Assembly (NCBI RefSeq): GCF_000622365.1
Contig: NZ_JASC01000014.1
Span: 806,001 to 870,000, forward strand
Source: Sulfitobacter noctilucae
GTDB taxonomy: Bacteria; Pseudomonadota; Alphaproteobacteria; Rhodobacterales; Rhodobacteraceae
DNA: 64,000 nucleotides
Direction: 5' to 3'
The notes beneath the pieces were generated by a model. It had not been told where the DNA came from. It saw only the letters and a program-made list of their open reading frames with translations, and did not search any database. Every line of letters starts with the position of its first letter. Positions within the stretch are counted from its first letter, which is position 1. The translations under genes were made by a program, and so were the position numbers. Positions 16,311 to 25,557 of the stretch are shown piece by piece.

Positions 16311-17306
16311 ATGAAGACGTTTTTCGCGGCCGCATTGGCCATGACCGTATCCGCAGGGGCCGTTGCAGCGGCCTGTGACGACGGGGAAGTCGTTATCAAA
16401 CTCAGCCACGTTACGAACACCGACAAGCACCCGAAGGGGATCGCGGCCTCCTTGCTGGAGCAGCGCGTGAACGACGAGATGAACGGCAAGGCCTGCATGG
16501 AAGTGTTCCCGCAGTCCACGCTCTATAACGACGATCAGGTGCTGGAAGCGCTGTTGCAGGGTGACGTGCAGATGGCGGCCCCATCGCTGTCGAAGTTCGA
16601 GCAGTTCACCAAGCAGTTCCGTATTTTCGATCTGCCCTTCATGTTCAAGAACATCAACGCTGTGGACGAGTTCCAGAATTCCGAGACCGGTCAAGCGATG
16701 AAGGAATCCATGACCCGCCGCGGCCTGCTGGGTCTGGCGTTCTGGCACAACGGTATGAAGCAAATGTCGGCCAACAAGCCGCTCAACACGCCCGCCGATG
16801 CCGATGGTCTGAAGTTCCGCGTACAAAACTCCGACGTGCTGAAGGCGCAGATGGCGGCAATGGGCGGCTCACCCCAGCCGATGGCATTTTCCGAAGTCTA
16901 TGGCGCGCTGCAAACCGGCGTTGTCGACGGACAAGAGAACACATGGTCCAATATCTACGGCCAGAAGTTCTTTGAGGTTCAGGACGGCATCACCGAAACC
17001 AACCACGGTATCATCGACTATATGTTGGTGACTTCGGTGGACTGGATCGACAGCCTTGACGCGGATGTGCGCGACCAGTTGATGACCATCGTCGACGAAG
17101 TCACCGCAGCACGCAACGCCGAGTCCACCAAGGTGAACGCAGATGCCAAACAGGCCATCCTGGATGCCGGTGGTGTGGTGCGCGAGTTGGATGCAGCAGG
17201 CCGCGAAGCCTGGGTGACCGCGATGAAGCCCGTCTGGGAGGAGTTCACCGGCGACGTTGGTCAGGAAAACATCGACGCGGCGCAAGCGATCAACGCCAAA
17301 CACTAA
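16311..17306 (+). CDS. dctP: TRAP transporter periplasmic C4-dicarboxylate-binding protein
   Basis: A 331-residue periplasmic solute-binding protein of the DctP family. It has a cleaved signal peptide of about 20 residues (AGAVAAA) and then the family N-terminus VIKLSHVTNTDKHPKG. The region LKFRVQNSDVLKAQMAAMGG holds the arginine that binds the substrate carboxylate, and GALQTGVVDGQENTW is the other family signature. It delivers succinate, fumarate or malate to the DctQM permease. A GGGAGGAG site precedes the ATG. It follows dctBD and the twin operators, and a strong hairpin separates it from dctQ. Confidence 0.93.
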   Translation: MKTFFAAALAMTVSAGAVAAACDDGEVVIKLSHVTNTDKHPKGIAASLLEQRVNDEMNGKACMEVFPQSTLYNDDQVLEALLQGDVQMAAPSLSKFEQFTKQFRIFDLPFMFKNINAVDEFQNSETGQAMKESMTRRGLLGLAFWHNGMKQMSANKPLNTPADADGLKFRVQNSDVLKAQMAAMGGSPQPMAFSEVYGALQTGVVDGQENTWSNIYGQKFFEVQDGITETNHGIIDYMLVTSVDWIDSLDADVRDQLMTIVDEVTAARNAESTKVNADAKQAILDAGGVVRELDAAGREAWVTAMKPVWEEFTGDVGQENIDAAQAINAKH

Positions 17307-17320
17307 TCCACCGATCAAGC

Positions 17321-17352
17321 TACACCCCGTCTGATCCGTCAGCCGGGGTGTA
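17321..17352 (+). other. Intercistronic hairpin between dctP and dctQ
   Basis: Arms TACACCCCG (17321-17329) and CGGGGTGTA (17344-17352) with an inner CTGA/TCAG pairing and a TCCG loop. No T-run follows. It may stabilise the dctP end of the message or end part of the transcription, giving more binding protein than permease. Confidence 0.6.
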
Positions 17353-17399
17353 TCCCTTCGCGCAGGGTGCCTGCGTAGACCCTTCGCTGGAGTGACCTT

Positions 17400-18080
17400 A
17401 TGGCACATGCCTATGAAGCAAAGACGGCCCTTGGCCGCATCGTCAATGAAATCGAAGAAACCGCGATTGCCCTGATTTTGGGCCTCATGACAATCATCAC
17501 CTTTATCAATGTTGTGCTGCGCTACGGGTTCAACACCGGCTTGATCTGGGGGTTGGAAGCCGTAACTTTTCTGTTTGCCTGGCTGGTCCTCTTCGGGGTC
17601 AGCTATACCGTCAAGGTTACGGCACAACTGGGTGTGGACGCGGTGATAAACCTGTTCTCAACGCCGGTGCGGCGTGTTCTGGCGCTGGTCGCTGGCGCGG
17701 TGTGCATCATGTATGCCGCATTGGTTCTGAAAGGGGCATGGGACTATTGGGCACCTTTTGCCGGGCTTGATGCCACGTCAGGGCGCTGGTTCCCGACCGG
17801 GTTCGAGAACAGCCGCGATCAGGCATGGTACGAGGTGATCGACCTGCCGTTCCCCGAATGGCTGCGCTGGATCGAGCCGATTATGAATGAAGGGGAATCC
17901 TACGAAAAACTGCCGCGCTTTATTCCCTACGCGATGCTGCCCTTTGGCATGGCGCTTTTGTTGTTCCGGTTTGTGCAGGCCTTTCTGCGGGTCTGGAGCG
18001 GGGCGGCGAGCAGCCTGATTGTGAGCCATGAAGCCGAAGACGACATCAAGGATGTCCAGCATATGAACGCGGGGAATTAA
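17400..18080 (+). CDS. dctQ: TRAP transporter small permease
   Basis: A 226-residue membrane protein with four predicted helices, the small subunit of the DctPQM dicarboxylate TRAP system. The N-terminal helix carries IALILGLMTIITFINVVLRY, followed by GLIWGLEAVTFLFAWLVLFG, both typical of DctQ. It is slightly longer than average because of a loop between helices 3 and 4 (about residues 120-170) rich in Trp, Glu and Pro. DctQ scaffolds DctM and helps it dock with the binding protein. The dctM ATG lies four bases after its stop. Confidence 0.92.
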   Translation: MAHAYEAKTALGRIVNEIEETAIALILGLMTIITFINVVLRYGFNTGLIWGLEAVTFLFAWLVLFGVSYTVKVTAQLGVDAVINLFSTPVRRVLALVAGAVCIMYAALVLKGAWDYWAPFAGLDATSGRWFPTGFENSRDQAWYEVIDLPFPEWLRWIEPIMNEGESYEKLPRFIPYAMLPFGMALLLFRFVQAFLRVWSGAASSLIVSHEAEDDIKDVQHMNAGN

Positions 18081-18084
18081 AAAC

Positions 18085-19461
18085 ATGGAAGTTGTCGTTC
18101 TATTTACCATGGTGATTGGCCTGATGCTGATCGGCGTGCCGATTGCGGTGGCGCTTGGCACCTCGTCGATCCTGTTTTTGCTGGTGTTGTCGGATACCTC
18201 ACTGGCCTCTATCGCGCAGACGCTGTTTCAGGCGATGGCGGGGCATTATACGCTGCTGGCGATCCCGTTCTTCATTCTCGCATCCAGCTTTATGTCCACG
18301 GGCGGCGTGGCGCGAAGGATTATCCGGTTCTCGATCGCGCTGGTCGGGCATCTGCCTGGCGGTTTGGCGATTGCGGGTGTCTTTGCCTGTATGCTCTTCG
18401 CCGCCCTCAGCGGCTCATCGCCCGCGACGGTTGTGGCCATCGGGTCCATCGTGATCGTCGGAATGCGCGAGGTGGGCTATACCAAGGATTTCGCCGCAGG
18501 CGTCATCGCCGTGGCCGGTACGTTGGGCATTCTTATTCCCCCCTCTATTGTGATGGTGGTATATGCATCGGCCACAGACGTATCCGTTGGACGGATGTTT
18601 TTGGCAGGTGTGATCCCCGGCCTTCTTGCTGGCTTCATGCTGATGCTGACTATCTACATCATCGCGAAGGTACGCGATTTGCCGCGTGGCGAATGGCAGG
18701 GCTGGGCCGAAGTGCGTCGCAGCGGGATCGAAGCCGGTTGGGGGCTGTTCCTGATCGTGATCATTCTGGGCGGCATCTATGGCGGGGTCTTCACGCCCAC
18801 GGAAGCGGCGGCGGTTGCGGCGGTCTATGCGTTCTTTATTGCCACCTTTGTTTATCGCGACATGGGGCCGTTGCATGTGGAAGGCGAAGGGCAGAACATC
18901 TCCTTGCTCGCCAAACCGATGGCGCTGGTGACGGTGTTCTTTCATCGCGACACGCGAGACACGCTGTTTGAGGCGGGCAAGTTGACGGTGACGCTGATGT
19001 TCATCATCGCTAATGCGCTGATCCTCAAACATGTGCTGACCGACGAGCAAATCCCGCAGCAGATCTCGGCGGCGATGCTGAATGCGGGCTTTGGCCCTGT
19101 GGTGTTCCTCATTATCGTCAACGTGATCTTGCTGATCGGCGGGCAGTTCATGGAGCCGTCGGGGCTGTTGGTGATTGTGGCACCGCTGGTGTTCCCGATT
19201 GCGATTGAGCTTGGCATCAACCCCATTCACCTTGGTATCATCATGGTGGTGAACATGGAGATCGGAATGATCACGCCGCCTGTGGGTCTGAACCTCTTCG
19301 TAACCTCGGGCGTGGCGAACATGCCGATGATGAATGTGGTCAAGGCGGCGCTGCCATTTCTGGCCGTGCTTTTCGTCTTCCTGATCATGGTGACCTACAT
19401 CCCGATCCTCAGCACCTGGTTGCCGACGATGATGATGGGGCCCGAGATCATCACGCGGTAG
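18085..19461 (+). CDS. dctM: TRAP transporter large permease
   Basis: A 458-residue polytopic membrane protein that forms the sodium-coupled transport channel of the TRAP system. The sequence shows GVPIAVALG near the N-terminus, AALSGSSPATVVAIGSI (a conserved DctM signature), GTLGILIPPSIVMVVYA and, near the end, MEIGMITPPVGLNLFV. Around 12 helices can be traced. It ends the dct operon, and a GC-rich hairpin follows at 19498. With DctP and DctQ it takes up C4-dicarboxylates; energy comes from the ion gradient and not ATP. Confidence 0.94.
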   Translation: MEVVVLFTMVIGLMLIGVPIAVALGTSSILFLLVLSDTSLASIAQTLFQAMAGHYTLLAIPFFILASSFMSTGGVARRIIRFSIALVGHLPGGLAIAGVFACMLFAALSGSSPATVVAIGSIVIVGMREVGYTKDFAAGVIAVAGTLGILIPPSIVMVVYASATDVSVGRMFLAGVIPGLLAGFMLMLTIYIIAKVRDLPRGEWQGWAEVRRSGIEAGWGLFLIVIILGGIYGGVFTPTEAAAVAAVYAFFIATFVYRDMGPLHVEGEGQNISLLAKPMALVTVFFHRDTRDTLFEAGKLTVTLMFIIANALILKHVLTDEQIPQQISAAMLNAGFGPVVFLIIVNVILLIGGQFMEPSGLLVIVAPLVFPIAIELGINPIHLGIIMVVNMEIGMITPPVGLNLFVTSGVANMPMMNVVKAALPFLAVLFVFLIMVTYIPILSTWLPTMMMGPEIITR

Positions 19462-19497
19462 GATATGCTGCGTGGGCACAAGTTGCATGCAGACATG

Positions 19498-19530
19498 GCG
19501 CGCGTCCGATCCGGGCGCGCGCTGTTTGTT
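19498..19530 (+). terminator. Terminator after dctM
   Basis: Arms GCGCGCG (19498-19504) and CGCGCGC (19516-19522) with extra inner pairs, followed by TGTTTGTTT. It ends the dct operon. Confidence 0.65.
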
Positions 19531-19565
19531 TGGCGGTGTGTCGGGTATTTGGGAAAGGGTGAACC

Positions 19566-20318
19566 CTAGGACGCTGCCAAGGCCGCAATGATGGGCGCGA
19601 AATCGCTGGCTTTGAGGGACGCACCGCCCACGAGCGCACCGTCCACATTTTCAGCCTCGAATATGGTTGCAGCGTTGTCGGGTTTTACGGAACCGCCGTA
19701 GAGCAGGGGGATGCTGTTGCCTGTTGCCTCGCCAAAACGGGTGGTGAGTTGGCCCCGGATGAAGTCATGCACTTCGGTGATCTGAGGCAGGGTTGCGACT
19801 TCGCCCGTGCCGATGGCCCAGATGGGTTCGTAGGCGATTATAAGCGAGTCTGCGGTCACATCATCGGGCAGGGAACCGGCAAGCTGATCTGCGATGATTT
19901 CGAGGGTCCGGTTGGCTTGACGATGCGCCAGGGTTTCGCCGATACAGAGGATCGCAGTCAGGCCTGCAGCTTGGGCGCTTTGCGTTTTGGCCCGTACGTC
20001 AGCGTCGGCTTCATGGTGCGCTGCGCGGCGTTCGGAGTGGCCGGTGATCACATAAGTGGCACCCGTGTCCGCAATCATGGGGGCAGAGATGTCGCCGGTA
20101 AATGCACCGGCAGTCTGCATATGACAGTCCTGTGCGCCGATGTGGATACTATGTGGCTTGGCGGTGCTTACCGCTTGAGACAAGAGCTGTGCGGGCGGAC
20201 AGATCACCACGTCAGCATGTCGCTCGGTGGGGAGTAACCGTGCCAGCGCGTCAAGCTCGGACAGAGCGGCGCTTGATCCGTTCATCTTCCAGTTTCCGGC
20301 AGCGATCTTGCGGCGCAT
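19566..20318 (-). CDS. tpiA: Triosephosphate isomerase
   Basis: It interconverts dihydroxyacetone phosphate and glyceraldehyde 3-phosphate in central carbon metabolism. The 250-residue product has all catalytic features: Lys11 in GNWKMNG, the histidine in ITGHSERR, the glutamate in IAYEPIWAIGTG, and the phosphate-binding LLYGGSVKPDN. AAGGAAA stands before the ATG. It is a single gene on the minus strand between the dct operon and a sufA-type gene and does not look part of either. Confidence 0.96.
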   Translation of the reverse strand: MRRKIAAGNWKMNGSSAALSELDALARLLPTERHADVVICPPAQLLSQAVSTAKPHSIHIGAQDCHMQTAGAFTGDISAPMIADTGATYVITGHSERRAAHHEADADVRAKTQSAQAAGLTAILCIGETLAHRQANRTLEIIADQLAGSLPDDVTADSLIIAYEPIWAIGTGEVATLPQITEVHDFIRGQLTTRFGEATGNSIPLLYGGSVKPDNAATIFEAENVDGALVGGASLKASDFAPIIAALAAS

Positions 20319-20483
20319 GGGGCGATCTTTCCTTAGGTGCCGGAGGGTCGTAACATTGTGCTGACTTTATAGCAACGCAACCCCTTGGATAGGGTGCAGT
20401 ATCGCGGTGCGCGGTCCAAGTCGCCTGCTGCGTCACCACGACGGGCTGTGATGTGTTTGACCGGACAGGCGACGGATGCGGTC

Positions 20484-20846
20484 TTACTTGGCTGACAGAG
20501 CCTCGTCGAATTTGATCGACTCGCCGCAACCGCAGGCTTCGGTCACGTTTGGATTGTTGAATTTGAAACCGGATTCGAGCAGCGTGGTTTCATAGTCGAT
20601 TTCGGTACCAAATAGGAACATTTGCGCCATCGGCGCGATCATCACGCAGGCACCGTCCTGTTCCACAACTTCATCGTTGGGGTCAGCGTTATCGACATAT
20701 TCCATTGTATATTCCATGCCCGCGCAACCGCCCTTCTTGATGCCGATGCGCAGACCTGCGTGGCCCGCAGAGGTCATCAACTTGGTGATTTGCGTGGCTG
20801 CCTTGGGCGTGATGGTAACGGCTTGTTTGCCGGGAATTCCAAACAT
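20484..20846 (-). CDS. sufA: Fe-S cluster A-type carrier (HesB/IscA/SufA family)
   Basis: A 120-residue A-type carrier that binds and hands on Fe-S clusters. The three conserved cysteines are seen in KGGCAGMEY and in the C-terminal ACGCGES motif. The start at 20846 (MFGIPGKQAVTITPKAA) is preceded by AGGAGA; the longer frame upstream has no family sequence. The family includes IscA, SufA and ErpA, and the sequence alone does not choose among them; SufA is preferred because a SufT-type gene lies 1.5 kb upstream on the same strand. In relatives, as I recall, the two genes often close the suf operon together. Here a phosphodiesterase gene lies between them. Confidence 0.85.
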   Translation of the reverse strand: MFGIPGKQAVTITPKAATQITKLMTSAGHAGLRIGIKKGGCAGMEYTMEYVDNADPNDEVVEQDGACVMIAPMAQMFLFGTEIDYETTLLESGFKFNNPNVTEACGCGESIKFDEALSAK

Positions 20847-20927
20847 TCGGGTTCTCCTATACCACTTCAAGATAAGACGGTCAGACGCGGTTCTCAAGAC
20901 GGGGCGGAAAATTCTGTTTCCAAACGT

Positions 20928-20958
20928 AAAAAGGGCCGCGCCAACACAGCGCGACCCC
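20928..20958 (-). terminator. Terminator of the glycerophosphodiesterase gene
   Basis: Read on the minus strand, GGGTCGCGC and GCGCGGCCC pair around a short loop and run into TTTTT. It lies between the phosphodiesterase and sufA-type genes, so sufA has its own promoter or depends on read-through. Confidence 0.75.
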
Positions 20959-20981
20959 AAATTGTTGATGGATGTGATCCG

Positions 20982-22214
20982 TCAGAGGCCCATGCAATTG
21001 GCGTAGAAGGTCACGGTTGCGGGCCAGTCCGAGAAGACACCCTTTACCTTCACATCCTGCGCCAGCACGTCCAGCAGCTCGTAAGCGACGGCGTCGTTGT
21101 CGGTGACATCCGCGATAGACTGGTAGTACCAGCCGCCGCCCGTGGTCAGCGGGCCGGACCGTTCCATTGTCCAAGCGATGATATTCAAACCGGCATCTTG
21201 TGCTTCGGTCGCATAGACCGATGGCACGATTTCGCCGTCTTGTGTCGTCACCAGCATCCAGAGCGGGGGGGCGATATAGTTCACGCCCATCCCGGCCAGC
21301 TCAGCCATCGTGGGTTTGAAAGTTGCTGCATCCATCGGGTCGATCAGCCCCTCGTCATCGTCAGAGGCTTCGTAACGGTCGTCAAGATAGACAGCTTGCG
21401 CGCCAAATTCTGGCTCGTTTTCAATCCAGTAAAGCACATCGCTCAGATCGAAAGACTGGACCCAGACGTCCGACGCGGGGATGTTTGCAGCTTTGTATTC
21501 ATCGACCATCTTTTGCGCATAGTCTGCTTGGGAAAAGCCGTTGTGCGGCATCTCGACAGAGGCCGACTTGAGCTCAGGGGTGAATTTTGTCCCGAGCGAT
21601 TTGAACAGTTCAATCGATTCTGCGTGGGTCATTGTGCGGGCACCGTTGGTATAAAGATCGGTGCGATAACCTGCCGTGCCGCCCTGATACGCCTCGGGGG
21701 TGGTGGCTGTCTTGTCAGCCGCATCCATCTTGGGCGATAGCGTGCGGAATTCTGCAAGGGTCAGATCAGACGTGCGGCACTCGGCGCTGGCCCCGGTATC
21801 GCCAGCGGCGGGGGTAAAGCCCGTGGTGCATTTGTCCGCCAGGTCGGTCACCAGAATGTTCGTTGTGGTGTGCAGATCGTTCTGGGCATGACGGCAAACC
21901 AGCTCGTGATCGCCAGTGAAGGTCACATCGCATTCCAGAATGCCGGCGCCCATGCGCGCTGCGGCCACGTTCGCTTCGACCGTATGTTCGGGGAACATCA
22001 GGGGCGCGCCCCGGTGGCCGATTGAAAAGTCGCTGCGGGCGGGGGTCTGCCCGATGCAGGACGACAGTTTTTCCTTCAGCGGGCCGTCGGCAAGTTTGTC
22101 GATCAGATAGGCAGGGCGTGGGCCGTAATCAATCTGACCGGAAGCCGCGTGGCCGTCTGACAAAGCTGCAGTGGCGGTCAGGATAAAACCGCAGGCGGGT
22201 GTTAGAATGCGCAT
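20982..22214 (-). CDS. Secreted glycerophosphodiester phosphodiesterase
   Basis: A 410-residue exported enzyme that splits glycerophosphodiesters to glycerol 3-phosphate and an alcohol. It starts with a signal peptide (about 19-23 residues). The catalytic GDPD motifs are present: [18 protein letters not shown] with the His and Glu, ILECDV with the metal-binding Glu and Asp, and the later CRHAQNDL. Length fits the periplasmic class, which carries an insertion after the first motifs compared with the roughly 250-residue cytoplasmic type. It may release phosphate and glycerol from phospholipid head groups. No clear Pho box could be fixed upstream. Its own terminator lies at 20928. Confidence 0.92.
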   Translation of the reverse strand: MRILTPACGFILTATAALSDGHAASGQIDYGPRPAYLIDKLADGPLKEKLSSCIGQTPARSDFSIGHRGAPLMFPEHTVEANVAAARMGAGILECDVTFTGDHELVCRHAQNDLHTTTNILVTDLADKCTTGFTPAAGDTGASAECRTSDLTLAEFRTLSPKMDAADKTATTPEAYQGGTAGYRTDLYTNGARTMTHAESIELFKSLGTKFTPELKSASVEMPHNGFSQADYAQKMVDEYKAANIPASDVWVQSFDLSDVLYWIENEPEFGAQAVYLDDRYEASDDDEGLIDPMDAATFKPTMAELAGMGVNYIAPPLWMLVTTQDGEIVPSVYATEAQDAGLNIIAWTMERSGPLTTGGGWYYQSIADVTDNDAVAYELLDVLAQDVKVKGVFSDWPATVTFYANCMGL

Positions 22215-22338
22215 GACATCTCCAAGTTAAAGTCTTCGGAGACTACCATGATCAGGGTTTTGTAACAATCCCGCTACGGTTGTATTGCAATCTGATGACA
22301 TTGAAGCCCGGATAAGCCGTGCCATCAAGGCTGAAGAC

Positions 22339-22701
22339 TTACATAAATCCCAATTCAAGCCGGGCTTCATCAGACATCATATCCATGCCCCATGGCGGCT
22401 CCCATACCAGTTCGACATTCACCTGTTTCACACCGGCGAGAGGCTCGACAGCATCTGCGACCCACCCGGGCATTTCGCCTGCCACAGGGCAGCCCGGCGC
22501 GGTCAGCGACATCTTGATGTCGACCGCATTATCCGAGGTGATGTCGATGGTGTAGATCAGTCCCAGTTCGTAGATATTCACTGGAATTTCAGGATCATAG
22601 ACCGTGCGGCAGGCCTCGACCACATTCTCGTACAGCGGATGGTCTGTCGAGGAGGGCGCGATCAGCGGCGTGCCTTCCATTGGTTGGGGCTGGTCGGTCA
22701 T
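22339..22701 (-). CDS. sufT: SufT/MIP18-family (DUF59) Fe-S maturation protein
   Basis: A 120-residue DUF59 protein. The core DPEIPVNIYELGLIY and TAPGCPVAGEMPGWV motifs are those of SufT, PaaD and MIP18-type proteins, which help Fe-S cluster maturation. The cysteine in the GCP motif is conserved. The N-terminal 25 residues are a variable, proline-rich tail. It stands between the RimB-RimK gene and the phosphodiesterase gene, with intervals of about 105 and 125 bases, so operon membership is unclear. A working link with the A-type carrier at 20484 is likely from family knowledge. Confidence 0.88.
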   Translation of the reverse strand: MTDQPQPMEGTPLIAPSSTDHPLYENVVEACRTVYDPEIPVNIYELGLIYTIDITSDNAVDIKMSLTAPGCPVAGEMPGWVADAVEPLAGVKQVNVELVWEPPWGMDMMSDEARLELGFM

Positions 22702-22807
22702 GGGAACCTCATTTATTTCTTGACTGTTTATATAGGAATAGGACCGCTGTGTGTAAAGGTGCCGGGCATGCAGACCACTTGCACGCCATACATCTTTTCG
22801 GATTGAA

Positions 22808-24187
22808 TCAGGCTTTGCGCTTGCGCACCGGCTGCGGTTTTACCTTTGCTTCGATCTCGTCATAAAGCTTGCCCACGATGTCTTTGCCCGTGGCCTTTTC
22901 GATCCCCTCGAACCCGGGAGAGGAATTGACCTCAAGCACCTTAGGTCCGGTGGAGGAGCGCAAGAGATCAACGCCCGCCTTACCCAGACCAAAGGCGCGG
23001 GCGGCGCGCAGGGCGGTGTCGCGCTCTTGCTTGCTGATCCGCACCACCTTGGCCGACCCGCCGCGGTGCAGGTTCGAGCGGAAATCACCATCGGCACCGG
23101 TGCGTTTCATGGCGGCCACGACTTTGCCCGCGACGACAAGACACCGGATGTCCTCGCCCGCGGCTTCCTTGACGAAATCCTGCACCAGAAAGTTCGCCTT
23201 TAGCCCGCGGAATGCGTCGATCACGCTTTCGGCGGCTTTTTTGGTTTCGGCCAGCACCACGCCTTTGCCTTGCGTCGATTCCAGCAGCTTCACAATTAAT
23301 GGCGCTGTGCCCACAAGACCCATTAGATTGCTTGTGTCTTTGGGCGAGGCGGCAAAGGCGGTGGTCGGCATTCCGATCTTTTTAGAGGCCAACACCTGAT
23401 GGGCGTGCAGCTTGTCGCGGCTGGCCAGAATGCCTGCTGATCCGTTCACGCAATAGGTGCCGATGGTTTCGAACTGCCGAATGACCGCGCAGCCGTAGGG
23501 CGTGACCGATGCGCCGATGCGCGGGATCACCGCGTCATAGCGAGGCAGGCGTTTGCCGTCGTAATGCACTTCGGGCGCCATTGCGTTGATCGCCATATAA
23601 CAGCGGGTGGTGTCGATCACCTCGACCGTGTGACCGCGTGCTTCGCCCACTTCGACCAGACGGCGGGTAGAGTAATTGTCTTCGCGGCTCAGCACGGCGA
23701 TACGCAGGGCCCGCTGCGGTGCGATTTTGCGCACGGCGGCGGAGTGGTAGACGTCATAGTTCAGATCAGGCTGCAGGCGGCGTTCGGTGGCCGAGATGGT
23801 GATGTGGTCGTTCAGCGCCTGACGGCCCAGCAACATGCGGCTGGACAGGCCCGCGCGGTTGGTCAGCGTGACTTCGATGGGCCAGTTTTGGCCGCCGACA
23901 GACAACGTGGTCTCGATCACATAACGCTGTTCGGATTCGCCGTTGGACGAGGTCACTTCGCGCCGGTCGACCAAAGGCGCGGAACAGGTGATCACAATGT
24001 CTTCGCGCCCCGCGATGGGATGTACGTTGAACCGTACCTTGGGCGTGGCGCTGCTGCCGAAAGTCTCGATATCATGGGCATGCAGGGCCGATGTACGTGC
24101 CCCCGTATCGACTTTCGCCTTGATGGCGGGCAGTCCAAGATCGGGCAAAGCGATCCATTCTTCCCAGCCGAAATTAAGCTTATCCAT
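22808..24187 (-). CDS. rimK: RimB-RimK fusion: retropepsin-like protease plus ribosomal S6 glutamate ligase
   Basis: A 459-residue two-domain protein. Residues 1-140 form a retropepsin-like aspartic protease domain (RimB/zinc-protease-like family) with the catalytic motif [11 protein letters not shown] around residue 27 and a later LLGRQAL motif. Residues from about 155 to 445 form an ATP-grasp ligase of the RimK family, with [47 protein letters not shown], and the metal-binding [12 protein letters not shown]. RimK adds glutamates to the C-terminus of ribosomal protein S6, and RimB removes them. In Pseudomonas the two are separate genes, rimB and rimK. Here writer and eraser sit in one chain. 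The tail is Lys/Arg rich. Whether S6 is the target here depends on the tail of its own S6, not in this window. Confidence 0.9.
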   Translation of the reverse strand: MDKLNFGWEEWIALPDLGLPAIKAKVDTGARTSALHAHDIETFGSSATPKVRFNVHPIAGREDIVITCSAPLVDRREVTSSNGESEQRYVIETTLSVGGQNWPIEVTLTNRAGLSSRMLLGRQALNDHITISATERRLQPDLNYDVYHSAAVRKIAPQRALRIAVLSREDNYSTRRLVEVGEARGHTVEVIDTTRCYMAINAMAPEVHYDGKRLPRYDAVIPRIGASVTPYGCAVIRQFETIGTYCVNGSAGILASRDKLHAHQVLASKKIGMPTTAFAASPKDTSNLMGLVGTAPLIVKLLESTQGKGVVLAETKKAAESVIDAFRGLKANFLVQDFVKEAAGEDIRCLVVAGKVVAAMKRTGADGDFRSNLHRGGSAKVVRISKQERDTALRAARAFGLGKAGVDLLRSSTGPKVLEVNSSPGFEGIEKATGKDIVGKLYDEIEAKVKPQPVRKRKA

Positions 24188-24276
24188 CTACCGCACCCCT
24201 TGTTTGTGCCGGAGGTATCAGGGGCACCCAGCAACCTCAACAGGGTGATGGTATTATGGGCGGCTGGGACGGGCGA

Positions 24277-24552
24277 TCAGTTTTCGTTGATGTCCCGTGT
24301 GACGATCCGCGCCCCGCTGGACTGGTTGCGAAAGGCCACCCTCAGGGCAACCCACGCCACCAAGGACAGGATCGCAAAAAGCGCAAGCAAGGCGGGCACA
24401 TTGGTGAAGGCGATGATCGAGACAACCGCCGCGATGGCCAAGGCACCGATGGCAAAGCCCAGAAAGATGAAACCGGGGGCCAGCAATTCTACGACCCCCA
24501 GCACCAAGGCGATGCTGATCCAGACCCACCAAAGCGTGAGATACCCCGCCAT
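24277..24552 (-). CDS. Short NfeD-family membrane protein
   Basis: A 91-residue membrane protein that matches the N-terminal helical part of NfeD proteins (VELLAPGFIFLGFAIGALAIA is the family signature across two helices). The usual C-terminal OB-fold domain is missing; only about 20 residues follow the last helix. The ATG overlaps the stop of the SPFH gene (TAATG), so they are coupled, as NfeD and SPFH genes usually are. NfeD proteins are thought to work with band-7 proteins in membrane microdomains. With no OB domain this copy may act only as a membrane partner. Confidence 0.85.
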   Translation of the reverse strand: MAGYLTLWWVWISIALVLGVVELLAPGFIFLGFAIGALAIAAVVSIIAFTNVPALLALFAILSLVAWVALRVAFRNQSSGARIVTRDINEN

Positions 24553-25445
24553 TACGATTGGCCCTTCAACAGCTTGAACGCATCACCAAAAGCGGCCAGC
24601 GCCTCTGCAGGAACAATCACGGTCTGGTTGCCATCGCCGCTGCTCATGGCCCCCAAGGCTTCGACCTGTTTCAAGGCGATCTGGTATTGCGCGGCTTCGA
24701 GCCCGTTTTCGTTGATCGCCGTGGCCACGACCTGCGTGGCGTATGCTTCGGCATCGGCCAGCACACGGCGCGCCTTGGCAGTCTGCTCGGATGCGTAAAG
24801 CTCTGCATCGGCGGCCAGCTCAACCGCACGCTTGGAGCCTTCGGCCTCTGTCACCTGCGCGCGGCGGGCGCGTTCGGCATTCAACTGCTGCATCATCGCG
24901 GCACGAGTGGCGGCATCAAGGTTCACATCCAAGATTTCGGCGCGGGTTACTTCGATGCCCCAGTTGTCCACGGCGTCTTCCACGGTAGCTTTGATAGTGG
25001 TGATCAGCGCATTGCGGTTGGCCTGCACCTCGTCCAGATCCATCTTGCCGATTTCGGCGCGCACGATGCCCGCGACGGTGGTCGAGATGGCGCTGTCTAC
25101 ATCGCGAATGCGGTAGACTGTCTTTTCCGGTTCGGTGATGCGATAGAACACCGATGTGTCTACCTGCGTCAGCACGTTATCGCGGGTGATGGCGTCCTGG
25201 GATGCGGTGGGCAGCTGCCGTTCAAGGATCGAGATCTTGTGCGCGATGCGGTCTATGAAAGGCACAATCAGGTTGATCCCCGGCCCAAGCACGGAGCGGA
25301 GCCTGCCAAAGCGTTCGACCACATGCTGTTCGGACTGCGGCACGATCTTGACCGCTTTGACAATCAGGATCACCACCAGCACGGCCAAAATCAGCCAAGC
25401 AAGGTTGTTTTCCAGAATGCCGATAATCAGCGCTTCGATATCCAC
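24552..25445 (-). CDS. SPFH/band-7 family protein (QmcA-like)
   Basis: A 297-residue membrane-anchored stomatin/QmcA-type protein. One N-terminal helix (LAWLILAVLVVILIVKAV) is followed by the SPFH domain (VPQSEQHVVERFGR, GPGINLIVPFIDRI, TRDNVLTQVDTSVFYRI) and a C-terminal coiled-coil with Ala/Glu-rich heptads. These proteins form large cage-like oligomers and scaffold membrane domains and FtsH-type proteases. Two GTG codons compete as start. The one at 25445 has AAAGGA eight bases upstream, while the one at 25451 has only two bases of spacing, so 25445 is preferred; the difference is two residues. Confidence 0.92.
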   Translation of the reverse strand: MDIEALIIGILENNLAWLILAVLVVILIVKAVKIVPQSEQHVVERFGRLRSVLGPGINLIVPFIDRIAHKISILERQLPTASQDAITRDNVLTQVDTSVFYRITEPEKTVYRIRDVDSAISTTVAGIVRAEIGKMDLDEVQANRNALITTIKATVEDAVDNWGIEVTRAEILDVNLDAATRAAMMQQLNAERARRAQVTEAEGSKRAVELAADAELYASEQTAKARRVLADAEAYATQVVATAINENGLEAAQYQIALKQVEALGAMSSGDGNQTVIVPAEALAAFGDAFKLLKGQS

Positions 25446-25557
25446 AATCACTATCCTTTGAAATCTTTATACCCCTACATCTGGGCCTTATCGCCTGCGA
25501 TTGCAAGTTTTCCTGCGGTGGTTTAGGCCCATGCGGACCGAGTGACAGGAGCCTTAG

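Noticed and set aside
20622-21740. Long plus-strand open frame opposite the sufA-type and phosphodiesterase genes
   Set aside because: It crosses two good minus-strand genes and their terminator, and its product has no recognisable domain.
22215-22338. Pho box before the phosphodiesterase gene
   Set aside because: TTGTAACA-like bases are present, but no two half-sites with the needed spacing could be set.
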